Below, in pieces: positions 16,589 to 25,918 of a DNA stretch of 64,000 nt. Position 1 is the stretch's first letter; each line of letters starts with the position of its first letter. This DNA is from Chromobacterium amazonense (GTDB taxonomy: Bacteria > Pseudomonadota > Gammaproteobacteria > Burkholderiales > Chromobacteriaceae), in contig NZ_MKCR01000027.1 in NCBI RefSeq assembly GCF_001855565.1, positions 248,001-312,000 of the forward strand, in the 5' to 3' direction. Below the pieces are notes generated by a model. That model saw only the letters and a program-made list of their open reading frames with translations, did not search any database and was not told where the DNA came from. Both the position numbers and the translations under genes were made by a program.

Positions 16589-17131
16589 ATGGGCCGACCA
16601 GCCCAACAAGGCATGACGCTGGCGGAGCTGATGGCGGCAATCGGCATCGCGGTGATTGTTTCCCTGCTGGCGGTTCCGCTGCTGGGCGCGGCGCGGGACA
16701 GGCAGCGTCTGCTTAGCCACGGCCTGCTGTTGCTGAACAGCGTCCATCAGGCCAGGGCCGAGGCCTTGCGCCGCAACCAGCCGGTTTTCCTGTGCGCAGC
16801 CAATCTTAAAACCAACCTCGAATTGCAGGGCTGCCAGCCGCCGCAGCCGGTTTCGCAACAGGTCTGGCGCGAGGGGGGATTGGTTTATGCCGACAAAGGC
16901 ATGGACAACGCCAGTTACGACGGCGGCGAGCGCTTGCGGCTGGTGATGTTCGACCATGAGAAGGTGCGCGTGCAGGCACCTGTGCGGCAATTGACGCTGC
17001 TGCCGGAGGGACGAGTGGAGCCGGAGGGCGGCTTGGTTTTTCAGCTGCGTTCTGGCAGCCGTTGCCTGGCCGTGTCGGTGGCGGCGGACGGCCGCGCTGC
17101 GTTGGGGGGCATGGCCGATGATTGCGCGTGA
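16589..17131 (+). CDS. fimT: Type IV minor pilin, FimT/GspH-like
   Basis: A 180-residue prepilin. The short leader MGRPAQQG is followed by MTLAELMAAIGIAVIVSLLA, giving a type III cleavage site with Gly at -1 and Glu at +5 and a hydrophobic assembly helix. The globular part (DRQRLLSHGLLLLNSVHQAR and the later QLTLLPEGRVEPEGG) matches the FimT/GspH fold. The ATG at 16589 is preferred over an upstream TTG at 16568 because GGAGG lies at 16580-16584. It is the first gene of a five-gene overlapping operon of minor pilins that prime pilus assembly, and it overlaps pilV by 14 bases. Confidence 0.88.
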   Translation: MGRPAQQGMTLAELMAAIGIAVIVSLLAVPLLGAARDRQRLLSHGLLLLNSVHQARAEALRRNQPVFLCAANLKTNLELQGCQPPQPVSQQVWREGGLVYADKGMDNASYDGGERLRLVMFDHEKVRVQAPVRQLTLLPEGRVEPEGGLVFQLRSGSRCLAVSVAADGRAALGGMADDCA

Positions 17132-17615
17132 ATCCGGGTTCAGTCTCTTGGAAACCATGGTGGCGCTGTCGATCTGGCTGGCGGCGCTACTGGCGCTGGC
17201 CAGCATGCAGGCGCGCTCATTGCACCACGCTCGGGAGGCGGAGCTGCGCGCCCGCATCGACCTGGCGGTCAGCAATCTGGCCAACGCCATCCAGGCGCGG
17301 CCTGAAGCGCATTGGATTCATTATCTGGAAAGCGGTTACGACGACCATGTGTCGGGGCCAGACTGCGCAGCCGGCTGCGATCCGGCGCAACAGGCGGCGG
17401 CCGATTTATCGCGCTTCAAGCAAATTTTGCGCGCCAGCGGCAACCCGGCGGAGCGGGCCCGCGCCGCGGTGTGCCGCGGCGATGTCAAAAACAAGCCCAC
17501 GCTGCATGCGCCTGGTTGCGACGGCAGCGGGCCTTTGGCGATACGCGTAGCCTGGCGCAGCCGCCGGGGGCAGGGTTGGCAGGAGCATGCCGATGTCTGG
17601 CCGTTGCGGCCTTAA
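17118..17615 (+). CDS. pilV: Type IV minor pilin, PilV-like
   Basis: A 165-residue prepilin with leader MIARESG followed by FSLLETMVALSIWLAALLAL, giving Gly -1, Phe +1 and Glu +5. The C-terminal half has four cysteines (GPDCAAGCDPAQQ; AVCRGD) and a PLAIRVAWRSRRG strand as in PilV. Second gene of the minor pilin operon, overlapping genes on both sides, so translational coupling is likely. Confidence 0.88.
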   Translation: MIARESGFSLLETMVALSIWLAALLALASMQARSLHHAREAELRARIDLAVSNLANAIQARPEAHWIHYLESGYDDHVSGPDCAAGCDPAQQAAADLSRFKQILRASGNPAERARAAVCRGDVKNKPTLHAPGCDGSGPLAIRVAWRSRRGQGWQEHADVWPLRP

Positions 17616-18465
17616 CTTCCAGGGCGGCGGGGCGCTGCTCGGCATATTGCTTGCCACCGCGCTGGGCGCGCTGGTGACGGCTTTGGCGCTGACCTCGCTC
17701 ACCGCTACCAATCAGTCCGTGAATGACGCCGCGCGGCATTTGGAGGCGCGGCAGCAAGCGCTCTGGACGATGGGGCAACTGGCGAGAGACGTGGCCAAGC
17801 ACCGCCATTTTGGTTGCGGCGCGCAGCCGTGGGCGGCGCAGGATTTTGCCGTAGGGCATTGGCGACTATGGCTGCCCGGCCGTTGGCTGCCGCATCGTAA
17901 ATTGCTGCGGGACGACAAGCAGCGGCTGGCCGGTATCGAACTGGAACCGCTGGCGGGCGGCAATAGCCTGTCGTGGCCGCAGAGTCTGCTCAGCAGTTGC
18001 GCGGCAACATGGGCGTTGACCGGCGCGTCGGCGCAATGGCTGGGCGGCGCCAATGCGCCTCTGCTGCAACTGACGCCTGCCTTGCCATTGCAGACGGCGG
18101 AGCAGGCCGATGGCCTGCACGCGCCTTCGCTGCAACTGTGGCTGCCGCTGGAGCGGCACTATGAGCTGCGCGACCACCGCTTGCTGGCGCGCGACCGCTT
18201 GGGCGGGCTGCCGCTTGGCGCAGAACGCTTGCTGCTCGATAACGTCGAGCAATTGTCGATCCGCGTGCAGTTGCGCTCCAGTTGTGGCGAGGGGGCGGCA
18301 TGGCAATGGCGCGCGGCGGAGGCATTGGACGCCAGCGCCGCGCAGCGCTTGGCGGCGGCGCGGCTGGAGTTGGCGTGGCGGCCGGATAGCCGCCGGGCGC
18401 GGGTGGAGCGTTTGAGCCAGGATTTGCCGTTGATGTCGGCTTCATCATGCGGGGATAAGACATGA
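17593..18465 (+). CDS. pilW: Type IV minor pilin, PilW-like, with degenerate prepilin motif
   Basis: A 290-residue protein placed between pilV and pilX, the usual site of pilW. The hydrophobic N-terminus reads LNFQGGGALLGILLATALGA. It keeps the glycine run for prepilin peptidase but has no glutamate at +5, which nearly all pilins carry. The rest (ARHLEARQQALWTMGQLARD; LLLDNVEQLSIRVQL; RLEQSRRAR-like tail) fits PilW. ATG 17593 is chosen over 17587 because AGGAG ends 7 bases before it. The missing Glu5 is odd; PilW-like minor components without it may need a partner such as PilX. Confidence 0.8.
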   Translation: MSGRCGLNFQGGGALLGILLATALGALVTALALTSLTATNQSVNDAARHLEARQQALWTMGQLARDVAKHRHFGCGAQPWAAQDFAVGHWRLWLPGRWLPHRKLLRDDKQRLAGIELEPLAGGNSLSWPQSLLSSCAATWALTGASAQWLGGANAPLLQLTPALPLQTAEQADGLHAPSLQLWLPLERHYELRDHRLLARDRLGGLPLGAERLLLDNVEQLSIRVQLRSSCGEGAAWQWRAAEALDASAAQRLAAARLELAWRPDSRRARVERLSQDLPLMSASSCGDKT

Positions 18466-19106
18466 ATCATTCTGCGCAGCGCGGCGGCGCCTTGTTGATG
18501 GTAATGGGGCTGTTGTCGCTGCTGGCCATGCTGGTGTTGTCGTCGTCGCAGCTTATCCTCAGCGCGCGCTTGCTGGCGGCCAATGCGCAGGAGCGCCGCC
18601 GCGCCGAAGGATTGGCGCGGCAGGCCCTGCGCGGCGCCGAGCAATGGGTGTGGCAATGGGACCTGAAAAACGATATGGCCAGCCGGGCAAACGATCCCGC
18701 CAAGTTGTATGGCCACGAGGCGGTATTTTCGCCTACCTGCCATGGGACGCATGGCAAGGGCTTGTGCGAGCCGACGACGCCGCCGGAGAAACAAAATCTG
18801 AACGGCGTGCCTCTGCTGCATCCCTGCGGCAACAGCCGTGAGTACGAACTGGAGCCATCGGTCAAGCAATGGCAATGCCCGCAGGGCGTGAGGGCCGGCA
18901 GCCTGTCGTGGGCGAATCCGCGTTATGTGGTGGAATTGATCGACCCACGTTTCGGTTCCGGGCAGGCCGGTCCGGCGCGTTTGTACCGCATCACGGTGCG
19001 CGCCTGGGGCCATAGCCGCTTCAGCGCGGTGACGCTGCAGAGCTGGTATCGAGTGGACAATGGCGGAGAAGGGCGGCGATTGGGTTGGGAGGAGAAAGCG
19101 CGATGA
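18462..19106 (+). CDS. pilX: Type IV pilus assembly protein, PilX-like
   Basis: A 214-residue protein that overlaps the end of pilW by 4 bases. Its N-terminus QRGGALLMVMGLLSLLAMLV followed by SSSQLILSARLLAANAQERR matches PilX, which normally has QRGAALL without Glu5. The helix RRRAEGLARQALRGAEQWV and C-terminal YRITVRAWGHS fit the family. It acts with the other minor pilins at the pilus tip or in initiation. Fourth gene of the operon. Confidence 0.82.
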   Translation: MNHSAQRGGALLMVMGLLSLLAMLVLSSSQLILSARLLAANAQERRRAEGLARQALRGAEQWVWQWDLKNDMASRANDPAKLYGHEAVFSPTCHGTHGKGLCEPTTPPEKQNLNGVPLLHPCGNSREYELEPSVKQWQCPQGVRAGSLSWANPRYVVELIDPRFGSGQAGPARLYRITVRAWGHSRFSAVTLQSWYRVDNGGEGRRLGWEEKAR

Positions 19107-19531
19107 ATAGAAGAGGACCGCGTGGCTTCACTCTGCTGGAAACGATGATCTGTCTGGCGATTGCCGCCTTGCTGCTGTCTTTGGCGGCGCCGGCTTATCA
19201 GCAATACATGCAGCGGGCGCGGCTGGCGGAGGCGAAGGCGGCGCTGCTGGAAAACAGCCACTTCATGCAGCGCTGGTATCACGAATACGGCGTCTATTAT
19301 CAGGAGGGTCCGCTGGCCTGGCCCACCTTGCCGGCGAGCGGAACGGCCGCCTTCGCCATAGGCTTCAGCAGCGCAACGCCTTCGGCCGACAATGTCGAGC
19401 AGGCCAGCTTCATCATCGAGGCGCGGCCTAAGCCTGGCTCCGGCCTCGACGAGTGGCTGCTGAAAGTGGACCAGGACGGATCGATCAAGCAGTGTCGGCT
19501 GGAGGGCGGCAGCGAGCAGTGCCAGCTCTGA
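19103..19531 (+). CDS. Type IV minor pilin, PilE/ComP-like
   Basis: A 142-residue prepilin: leader MNRRGPRG then FTLLETMICLAIAALLLSLA, with Gly -1, Phe +1 and Glu +5. The following AAPAYQQYMQRARLAEAKAA is the classic pilin helix. A pair of cysteines close to the end (KQCRLEGGSEQC) gives the short disulphide loop of PilE-like minor pilins. The ATG at 19103 overlaps the pilX stop and has GGGAGGAG upstream; the earlier TTG at 19085 is unlikely. It is the last gene of the operon, convergent with ampG 21 bases away. Confidence 0.88.
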   Translation: MNRRGPRGFTLLETMICLAIAALLLSLAAPAYQQYMQRARLAEAKAALLENSHFMQRWYHEYGVYYQEGPLAWPTLPASGTAAFAIGFSSATPSADNVEQASFIIEARPKPGSGLDEWLLKVDQDGSIKQCRLEGGSEQCQL

Positions 19532-19552
19532 GCCGCGCCTGGTTTAGCGCGA

Positions 19553-20830
19553 TCAGGCCTGTTGCGGCGCCGGATCGTCCCCCCATGGCGCCACCTTGAT
19601 CAGCAGCATCATGCCGGGAATCGCCAGCGCGGTGCACAGGAAGAAGAACGAGGTCCAGCCTATGGACTCCACGATGTAGCCGGTGGCGGCGTTGGCCAGC
19701 GTGCGCGGCACCGCCGCCAGACTGGTGAACAGGGCGAACTGGGTGGCGGTGTAGGCGGGATGGGTGCTGCGGGCGATGAAGGCGACAAAGGCAGCGGTGC
19801 CGAGACCGACGCCCAAGGCCTCGAAGCCGATGACCACCGCCAGCATTGCCAATTGCTCCGCGCCCACGCTGTCGAACCGGCCGTAGCTGGCCAGCCAGGC
19901 AAAGCCCAGTATCGATACTACCTGCACCACGCCGAAGGCCCACAAGGCGCGGTTGATGCCCAGTTTGATCATCCATACGCCGCCCAGCAAGCCGCCGATC
20001 ACCGCCGGCCACAGCCCGGCGTGCTTGGCCACCAGGCCGATCTGCGATTTGGCGTAGCCCATGTCCAGATAAAACGGCGTGGCCAGCGAGGTGGCCATGC
20101 TGTCGCCAAGCTTGTACAGGAAGATGAAGCCCAGTATCCACAGCGCGCCCTGCCAACCCTGGCGGGTGACGAATTCATGGAACGGCTCCACTACCGCTTG
20201 GCGCAGCGTTTTCGGGCTGCCGGAAGCCAGCTTGGGCTCCTTGACCATCAGCGTCATCAGCGCGCCGGGCAGCATGAACAGGGCGGTAATCACGAAAACG
20301 CTGCCCCAGGGCATGCGGTCGGCCAGGATCAGCGATAGCGAGCCCGGCACCAGGCCGGCCAGCCGGTAGGCATTGATATGCACGGTGTTGCCCAGGCCGA
20401 GTTCGGCGTCGCTGAGGATTTCGCGGCGGAAGGCGTCCAGCACGATATCCTGGCTGGCGGAGAAGAAGGCCACCGTCAGCGCCAGTCCCGCGATGCTCCA
20501 TATGTCCTGTTGTGGATCGAACAAGCCGAATACCGCCAAGCTGGCCAGCAGCGCCAGCTGGCTGGCCAGCATCCAGCCGCGGCGGCGGCCCAACAGCGGC
20601 AGCGCGTAGCGGTCCATCAGCGGCGACCACAGGAATTTCCAGGTGTAGGGCAGGCCGATCAAGGCGAACAGGCCGATGGACTTCAGGTCCACGCCCTCGC
20701 TGCGCAGCCAGGCCGGCAGCAGATTGATCAGCGCGTATAAAGGCAGGCCGGAGGCGAAGCCGGTGAATACGCAGACGAGCATGGTGCGCGAGAACACGTC
20801 GCGCCGCCAGTTGATGGTGGCTAGGGTCAT
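19553..20830 (-). CDS. ampG: AmpG-family muropeptide MFS permease
   Basis: A 425-residue, multi-helix permease that imports anhydro-muropeptides (GlcNAc-anhMurNAc peptides) for cell wall recycling and influences AmpC induction where present. Typical AmpG segments are FTGFASGLPLYALINLLPAW (helix 1), LMDRYALPLLGRRRGWML (loop 2-3), FSASQDIVLDAFRREIL and KLGDSMATSLATPFYLDMGY. The ATG at 20830 is chosen because an upstream extension would add 71 residues unlike the family and run through a hairpin. It is convergent with the minor pilin operon. Confidence 0.9.
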   Translation of the reverse strand: MTLATINWRRDVFSRTMLVCVFTGFASGLPLYALINLLPAWLRSEGVDLKSIGLFALIGLPYTWKFLWSPLMDRYALPLLGRRRGWMLASQLALLASLAVFGLFDPQQDIWSIAGLALTVAFFSASQDIVLDAFRREILSDAELGLGNTVHINAYRLAGLVPGSLSLILADRMPWGSVFVITALFMLPGALMTLMVKEPKLASGSPKTLRQAVVEPFHEFVTRQGWQGALWILGFIFLYKLGDSMATSLATPFYLDMGYAKSQIGLVAKHAGLWPAVIGGLLGGVWMIKLGINRALWAFGVVQVVSILGFAWLASYGRFDSVGAEQLAMLAVVIGFEALGVGLGTAAFVAFIARSTHPAYTATQFALFTSLAAVPRTLANAATGYIVESIGWTSFFFLCTALAIPGMMLLIKVAPWGDDPAPQQA

Positions 20831-20857
20831 GGGCTGGTTGTCGTTATGGTTGGCGGG

Positions 20858-20880
20858 CCGTCCGCGCCGGGCGCGGACGG
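20858..20880 (-). terminator. Hairpin between the Pmp3-like gene and ampG
   Basis: CCGTCCGCGC-CGG-GCGCGGACGG is a perfect 10-base stem 3 bases beyond the stop of the Pmp3-like gene. There is no T run, so it may be an RNA-stabilising element or a weak terminator rather than a true intrinsic terminator. Confidence 0.4.
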
Positions 20881-20883
20881 AAA

Positions 20884-21072
20884 TCAGCGCCGCAGCGCCC
20901 GTTCGATTTTCTGGTCGGTTTTGTACTGGCTCAGCGCGTACACCGACCACAGCGCGGCCGGCAGCCAGCCGATGAGGGTCAGTTGCAGCAGCAGGCAGAA
21001 TAGGCCGGCGAAGGGCCGGCCTATGGTGAAGAACTGCAGCCATGGCAGGAAAATGGCCAGCAACAGGCGCAT
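20884..21072 (-). CDS. Pmp3/YqaE-family small membrane protein
   Basis: A 62-residue peptide with two hydrophobic helices (LLLAIFLPWLQFFTIG and LFCLLLQLTLIGWLPAALWS), a short turn between them and a charged tail (YKTDQKIERALRR). This is the pattern of Pmp3/UPF0057 stress-linked peptides, although the match is short and the turn differs from the standard motif. It lies 25 bases after metW on the same strand. Confidence 0.7.
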   Translation of the reverse strand: MRLLLAIFLPWLQFFTIGRPFAGLFCLLLQLTLIGWLPAALWSVYALSQYKTDQKIERALRR

Positions 21073-21097
21073 GTTTCTCTCCTTGTGCGGGATGGAA

Positions 21098-21694
21098 TCA
21101 GCCGCGCGCCACCCGGTAGAAGGCCAGGCTGCCGCGCAGGTTTGGCAGCAAGGATACCCGCTTGCCCTTGTCCATGACCACCCTCTGCATCACTCGGATG
21201 CGGTTTTTGGCGCAGAGTTCCTCGAAGTCGCCCAGCATGCACCAGTGGATGTTAGGGGTGTCGTACCACTGATACGGGATGGTGTCGGACACCGGCATGT
21301 GGCCCTGCAGGATCTGCAGCCGGTTCTGCCAATAACCGAAGTTGGGGAAGGTGACGATGGCCTCGCGACCGACGCGCAGCATCTCGTTGAGAATGGCCTC
21401 GGTGTGGCGCATCGCCTGTATGGTCTGCGACAGCACCACGTGGTCGAAGCGCGAGTCGCCGAAGTCGGCCAGGCCGGTTTCCAGGTCGCCCTGGATGGCG
21501 TTGACGCCGGAGGCGACGCAGCGCACCACATTGGCCACGTCGAAGTCGACGCCATAGGCCTGCACCTGCTTGTCCTGCTGCAGGGCGGCCAGAAGCTGGC
21601 CATCGCCGCAGCCCAGGTCCAGCACTCGGCTGCGCGGGGCGATCCAGTCGGCGATCAGTTGCAGGTCGGGACGGAGAGTCTGGATGGCGCTCAT
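21098..21694 (-). CDS. metW: Methionine biosynthesis protein MetW
   Basis: A 198-residue class I methyltransferase-fold protein with the SAM-binding segment VLDLGCGDG (24-32). The MetW-specific parts [19 protein letters not shown] and [19 protein letters not shown] are present. MetW acts with MetX and is needed for efficient homoserine acylation in several bacteria; a methyltransferase reaction has not been shown. Its ATG overlaps the metX stop by 4 bases, so the two are translationally coupled. Confidence 0.93.
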   Translation of the reverse strand: MSAIQTLRPDLQLIADWIAPRSRVLDLGCGDGQLLAALQQDKQVQAYGVDFDVANVVRCVASGVNAIQGDLETGLADFGDSRFDHVVLSQTIQAMRHTEAILNEMLRVGREAIVTFPNFGYWQNRLQILQGHMPVSDTIPYQWYDTPNIHWCMLGDFEELCAKNRIRVMQRVVMDKGKRVSLLPNLRGSLAFYRVARG

Positions 21695-22833
21695 GCGTTC
21701 ACCTCCTGCGCCACGCGCTGCAGATAGGCGCGCATCAGGTCCACATATGGCTGATCCAACATCAAGAAGGCGTCATGGCCGTGCGCCGATTCGATCTCGG
21801 CATAGCTGACGCGCTTGCCGGCGGCGATCAGCGCCTGCACCGTCTCGCGCGAGCGCTCCGGCGAGAAGCGCCAGTCGCTGGTGAAGCTGGCCAGCAGGAA
21901 TTGCGCCTGCGCCGGCTTCAGCGCGGCGGCCAAGTCGCCGTCGTGCTCCTTGGCCGGGTCGAAATAGTCCAGGGCCTTGGTCATCAATAGATAGGTGTTG
22001 CCATCGAAGTAGTCGGAGAATTTGTCGCCTTGGTAGCGCAGATAACTCTCGATTTCGAACTCCACGTCATAGCCGAACTGATACTCGCCGGAGCGCAGCA
22101 TGCGGCCGAATTTCTCGCCCATGCCGTCATCGGACAAATACGTGATGTGGCCGAGCATGCGGGCCAGACGCAGGCCGCGGCGCGGCACCGTACCCTGCTG
22201 GTAGAAGTCGCCGCCGCAGAAGTCCGGGTCGGACAGGATGGCCTGGCGCGCCACGTCGTTGAAGGCGATGTTCTGCGCCGACAGCTTGGGCGCGGAGGCG
22301 ATGACCAGCGCGTGGGCGACGCGTTCCGGATAGGCGATGCTCCACTGCAAGGCCTGCATGCCTCCCAGCGAGCCGCCTATCACCGCCGCCCAGCGCGTGA
22401 TGCCCAGGCGGTCGGCAAGGCGGGCTTGCGAGGTCACCCAGTCCTGCACCGTCACCACCGGGAAGGCGGACCCCCACGGTTGGCCGGTGGCCGGGTTCAG
22501 GCTGGACGGGCCGGTGCTGCCGTGGCAGCCGCCCAGATTGTTGACGCCGACGACGAAGAAGCGGCGGGTGTCTATGGGTTTTCCGGGGCCGACCATATTA
22601 TCCCACCAGCCGGCAGCCTTATCGTCAGGCTGGTAACGTCCGGCGACATGATGATGACCGGACAGGGCGTGGCAGATCAGGATGGCGTTGCTCTTGTCGG
22701 CGTTGAGCCGGCCGTAGGTTTCGAAGCGCAGCTGGTAGCTGGGCAGCACGGCGCCGCTGGCGAGCGGCAAAGGGACATCGAATACGGCGTCTTCGGCCGC
22801 GACGATGCCTACCGAACAATCGGAGTCGGTCAT
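21691..22833 (-). CDS. metX: Homoserine O-acyltransferase (MetX; probably O-succinyltransferase)
   Basis: A 380-residue alpha/beta hydrolase that activates homoserine for methionine synthesis. The nucleophile elbow is [10 protein letters not shown] with Ser155, and the other triad residues fit Asp320 (FTSDWRFSP) and His353 (HGHDAF). The segments [20 protein letters not shown] and [17 protein letters not shown] are typical. Proteobacterial MetX paired with MetW usually uses succinyl-CoA, so the MetXS activity is more likely than acetyl transfer; this is inferred from context. A GAGG ribosome site lies 11 bases before the start. Confidence 0.93.
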   Translation of the reverse strand: MTDSDCSVGIVAAEDAVFDVPLPLASGAVLPSYQLRFETYGRLNADKSNAILICHALSGHHHVAGRYQPDDKAAGWWDNMVGPGKPIDTRRFFVVGVNNLGGCHGSTGPSSLNPATGQPWGSAFPVVTVQDWVTSQARLADRLGITRWAAVIGGSLGGMQALQWSIAYPERVAHALVIASAPKLSAQNIAFNDVARQAILSDPDFCGGDFYQQGTVPRRGLRLARMLGHITYLSDDGMGEKFGRMLRSGEYQFGYDVEFEIESYLRYQGDKFSDYFDGNTYLLMTKALDYFDPAKEHDGDLAAALKPAQAQFLLASFTSDWRFSPERSRETVQALIAAGKRVSYAEIESAHGHDAFLMLDQPYVDLMRAYLQRVAQEVNA

Positions 22834-22998
22834 GGATTTGGGGGCCTCTTCTATTTTTTATCCGCGCCCGCCGCTCTCTGCCGGAGCATGTCTTGGCGCG
22901 GTCTCCTGCGGCTACCGTCCGATTATATCCACAACATCGGCTTGCGCGGGAAGTGCTCGCGCCGGGATAATCGGCCGTTCTCCGTCACCGGTGCCGCC

Positions 22999-23181
22999 AT
23001 GTTCGGACGCCTGTTCAAATTTTTCACCCTGTGCCTGCTGGCCTGGGCGGTCGCTCGCTGGTTTCTCAAGCCCAGCCAGCGCCGCAACGTGCACGAGCTC
23101 GTGTCCGCGCTGGCTATCGCCCTGCTGATCAGCGCCGGACTGTTTTGCGTGCTGTATTGGCTGGGCTGGCATACTATCTGA
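22999..23181 (+). CDS. Small two-helix membrane protein of unknown function
   Basis: A 60-residue ORF, MFGRLFKFFTLCLLAWAVAR at the start, with two hydrophobic helices (about 5-20 and 37-57) joined by a polar loop (KPSQRRNVHELVS). The second helix ends LYWLGWHTI. It is not a recognised family. It lies between divergent metX and the radical SAM gene and has no strong ribosome site. It is kept because the hydrophobic pattern is coherent and the frame is open; it could be spurious. Confidence 0.5.
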   Translation: MFGRLFKFFTLCLLAWAVARWFLKPSQRRNVHELVSALAIALLISAGLFCVLYWLGWHTI

Positions 23182-23257
23182 AGCGGCAAGTCCTTGATCC
23201 CGCTCAGCTTGTCTGAGGCCGCATCGCGCTAGACTGCGCGCTTTTGCCGGCTACGCG

Positions 23258-24175
23258 ATGGATCTGACCCGCCACCTTCATACCTTTGGCTATTACCTGA
23301 AACAACGCTTCGGCCAGACCGTGCATAAGCTGTCTCTGGCCGGCGATTTCACCTGTCCCAACCGCGACGGCACGCTGGGGCGCGGCGGCTGCGCGTTCTG
23401 CAATGTCCGCAGCTTCGGCCGGGAGGCCGCCAGCCTGTCCATCGCCGAGCAGATCGCGCGGGAAAAGGAAAAGACCGGCCGCGCCCGCAAGTATCTCGCC
23501 TATTTCCAGGCCTATACCAGCACCTATGCCGAAGTGGAAACGCTGCGCGCGCTGTACGACGAGGCGATGGCGTCCGCCGATGTGGTGGGGCTGTGCGTCG
23601 GCACCCGGCCCGATTGCGTGCCGGACGCGGCGCTGGACCTGCTGGCCTCGTACCAGGCCGGCGGCGCCGAGGTGTGGCTGGAGCTGGGCCTGCAGACCGC
23701 GCACGACCGCACCCAGGCCTTGATCCGGCGCGGCCACACGCTGGCCGATTACCGCGATGCAGTCCACCGCGCCCGCGCGCGCGGACTCAAGGTGTGCGCT
23801 CATCTGATCGTCGGCTTGCCGGGCGAGGGAAGGGATGATGCGCGGGCTACGCTGGACACGGTGCTGGATATCGGCGTCGAGGGCCTGAAGCTGCATCCGC
23901 TGATGATCGTCCGCGGCAGCCGGATGACGGCGCAGTACCGGCGCGGAGAAGTGTCGCCCATGGCCTTGGATGATTACGCCGACCTGGCGGCATGCCTGAT
24001 CCGCCACACGCCGCCGGAGGTGGTGTATCACCGGATTGCCGCCACCGCGCAGGCGCCGACGCTGATAGCGCCGGACTGGTGCGGCCCGCGCTGGGCGGCC
24101 TTGCAGGCGATAGGCGAGCGGCTGGCGCGGGACGGCGGGCAGGGCAGCGCGCTCGGCCGCGAGTGGCGGCCTTAG
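23258..24175 (+). CDS. Radical SAM protein, YhcC family (TIGR01212)
   Basis: A 305-residue iron-sulphur protein. The cluster cysteines are Cys33, Cys45 and Cys48 in [18 protein letters not shown], the longer spacing (C-x11-C-x2-C) typical of the YhcC/TIGR01212 group. Other family segments are [49 protein letters not shown] and [13 protein letters not shown]. Its substrate is unknown; the family is widespread. It is transcribed alone and is followed by the msrPQ operon after about 140 bases. Confidence 0.9.
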   Translation: MDLTRHLHTFGYYLKQRFGQTVHKLSLAGDFTCPNRDGTLGRGGCAFCNVRSFGREAASLSIAEQIAREKEKTGRARKYLAYFQAYTSTYAEVETLRALYDEAMASADVVGLCVGTRPDCVPDAALDLLASYQAGGAEVWLELGLQTAHDRTQALIRRGHTLADYRDAVHRARARGLKVCAHLIVGLPGEGRDDARATLDTVLDIGVEGLKLHPLMIVRGSRMTAQYRRGEVSPMALDDYADLAACLIRHTPPEVVYHRIAATAQAPTLIAPDWCGPRWAALQAIGERLARDGGQGSALGREWRP

Positions 24176-24312
24176 CATCGCGCTTGGCTGCGGCCGGCGG
24201 GCCATTTTGTGAGCTTTTGTTAGCGGCGCTTGGCCGGACAAAACTGTTTGCATGCGCTACTGTCAGAATCCGGAAGATGGTCCGACCAAATGGAAACGAC
24301 AGGAGAGCCGCC

Positions 24313-25230
24313 ATGTTGATCAGAAAACCCGCCGACCATTTGCCGTCGGACATCACCAGCGAATCGGTCTATTTCAACCGCCGCGCTTTCATGCTGGGCG
24401 CCGCCGGCCTGTTGCTGTCGGCTGAAACGCTGGCCGGCCTGAACGCCAAGAAAAGTCCGTTGTCGCAGCTTGCCGCCAACGACAAGCCCAATAGCCTGAA
24501 GGACATCACCAGCTACAACAATTTTTACGAATTCGGCACCGACAAGTCCGATCCGGCGCAGAACGCCGGCAGCCTGAAGACGCGGCCTTGGAGCGTGCTG
24601 GTGGACGGCGAGGTGGCCAAGCCGCGCCGTTTCGCCATCGAGGATTTGCTGAAGTTTCCCTTGGAGGAGCGAGTCTACCGGTTGCGCTGCGTCGAAGGCT
24701 GGAGCATGGTGATTCCGTGGGTGGGGTTTCCGCTGGCCAGCCTGCTCAAGCAGATGAATCCGACTTCGCGCGCCAAGTACGTCTCGTTCGAGACCTTGCA
24801 GCGGCCCAGCGAAATGCCGGGGCAGCGCACATCGGTGCTGGAGTGGCCGTATCGCGAAGGCTTGCGCATCGACGAGGCCATGCATCCGCTGACCATACTG
24901 GCTGTCGGCCTGTACGGCAATGTGCTGCCCAATCAGAACGGCGCGCCGATCCGCTTGGTGGTGCCGTGGAAGTACGGCTTCAAGAGCATCAAGTCCATCG
25001 TGCGCATCCGGCTGCAGGAAACGATGCCGGCCACCAGCTGGAATCTGGCCAATGCCCATGAATACGGCTTCTATTCCAACGTGAACCCGGAAGTGGACCA
25101 CCCGCGCTGGAGCCAGGCGTCCGAGCGCCGCATCGGCGAATTCTTCAAGCGCAAGACGCTGCCGTTCAACGGCTACGCCGAGCAGGTGGCCGGGCTGTAC
25201 CGCGGCATGGACCTGAGGAAGAACTACTGA
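24313..25230 (+). CDS. msrP: Protein-methionine-sulfoxide reductase catalytic subunit MsrP
   Basis: A 305-residue periplasmic molybdopterin enzyme that repairs oxidised methionines in envelope proteins. A twin-arginine signal is visible ([16 protein letters not shown], Arg23-Arg24). The molybdenum ligand is Cys126 in [30 protein letters not shown] and [18 protein letters not shown] are family segments. The ATG at 24313 has AGGAG 8-12 bases upstream; longer in-frame extensions would overlap the preceding gene. It shares one base with msrQ, its haem-binding membrane partner. Confidence 0.95.
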   Translation: MLIRKPADHLPSDITSESVYFNRRAFMLGAAGLLLSAETLAGLNAKKSPLSQLAANDKPNSLKDITSYNNFYEFGTDKSDPAQNAGSLKTRPWSVLVDGEVAKPRRFAIEDLLKFPLEERVYRLRCVEGWSMVIPWVGFPLASLLKQMNPTSRAKYVSFETLQRPSEMPGQRTSVLEWPYREGLRIDEAMHPLTILAVGLYGNVLPNQNGAPIRLVVPWKYGFKSIKSIVRIRLQETMPATSWNLANAHEYGFYSNVNPEVDHPRWSQASERRIGEFFKRKTLPFNGYAEQVAGLYRGMDLRKNY

Positions 25231-25847
25231 TGACGACGCTGCGCATGAAAACTCCCGCTTCCGCGGCCGACCGCCGGCTCGCCATCGGCAAGGCATTGTT
25301 GTTCATCGCCTGTTTGCTGCCGCTTGCGCGCGCCGCCTGGATCGTCTTGTCCGGCGAGGCGGTGAATCCCGTGGAATTCATCACTCGTTCCACCGGCACC
25401 TGGACGCTGGTGTGGCTGCTGGCCACGCTATCCATGACGCCGCTGCGTCGCCTCAGCGGCCAGGCCTGGCCGCTGAAATGCCGGCGCATGCTGGGGCTGT
25501 TCGCCTTCTTCTACGCCAGCCTGCATTTCACCACCTATGTCTGGCTGGACCAGTTCTTCGACTGGCCGCACATCCTGAAGGACATCGTCAAACGTCCGTT
25601 CATCACCGTCGGCTTCGCCGCCATCGTGCTGATGTCGCCGCTGGCGCTGACCTCTACCCAGGGCTGGATGCGCCGGCTCAAGCGCAACTGGGGCAAGCTG
25701 CACCGGCTGGTGTACCCGGTGGCCATCCTGGCGGTGACGCATTACTGGTGGCTGGTGAAGAAAGACATCACCCAGCCCTTGATCTACGCCGCGGCGCTGG
25801 CTCTGCTGCTGGGGCTGAGGCTGTGGTGGCGCGCGCGCAAAGCTTGA
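25230..25847 (+). CDS. msrQ: Protein-methionine-sulfoxide reductase haem-binding subunit MsrQ
   Basis: A 205-residue, six-helix inner-membrane haem protein that passes electrons from the quinone pool or flavin reductases to MsrP. The family residues GTWTLVWLLATLSMTPLRRL, CRRMLGLFAFFYASLHFTTY (His of haem ligation) and KLHRLVYPVAILAVTHYWWL are present. The start codon overlaps the msrP stop (TGATG), indicating tight coupling. Length is typical. Confidence 0.95.
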   Translation: MTTLRMKTPASAADRRLAIGKALLFIACLLPLARAAWIVLSGEAVNPVEFITRSTGTWTLVWLLATLSMTPLRRLSGQAWPLKCRRMLGLFAFFYASLHFTTYVWLDQFFDWPHILKDIVKRPFITVGFAAIVLMSPLALTSTQGWMRRLKRNWGKLHRLVYPVAILAVTHYWWLVKKDITQPLIYAAALALLLGLRLWWRARKA

Positions 25848-25918
25848 TTCCCCTGCTTGGCAGATACGGGCCGGCGTTTTAAAGTCGGGTATTTTGTCTT
25901 AGCCGCAAGCGAATCATC

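Noticed and set aside
22834-22998. Possible SAM-type riboswitch upstream of metX
   Set aside because: No conserved SAM riboswitch core or alternative terminator could be found in the 165-base leader; SAM riboswitches are also uncommon in this group.
23992-24312. Upstream in-frame extension of msrP
   Set aside because: It would overlap the radical SAM gene and place more than 100 residues before the Tat signal; the ATG at 24313 with AGGAG is right.
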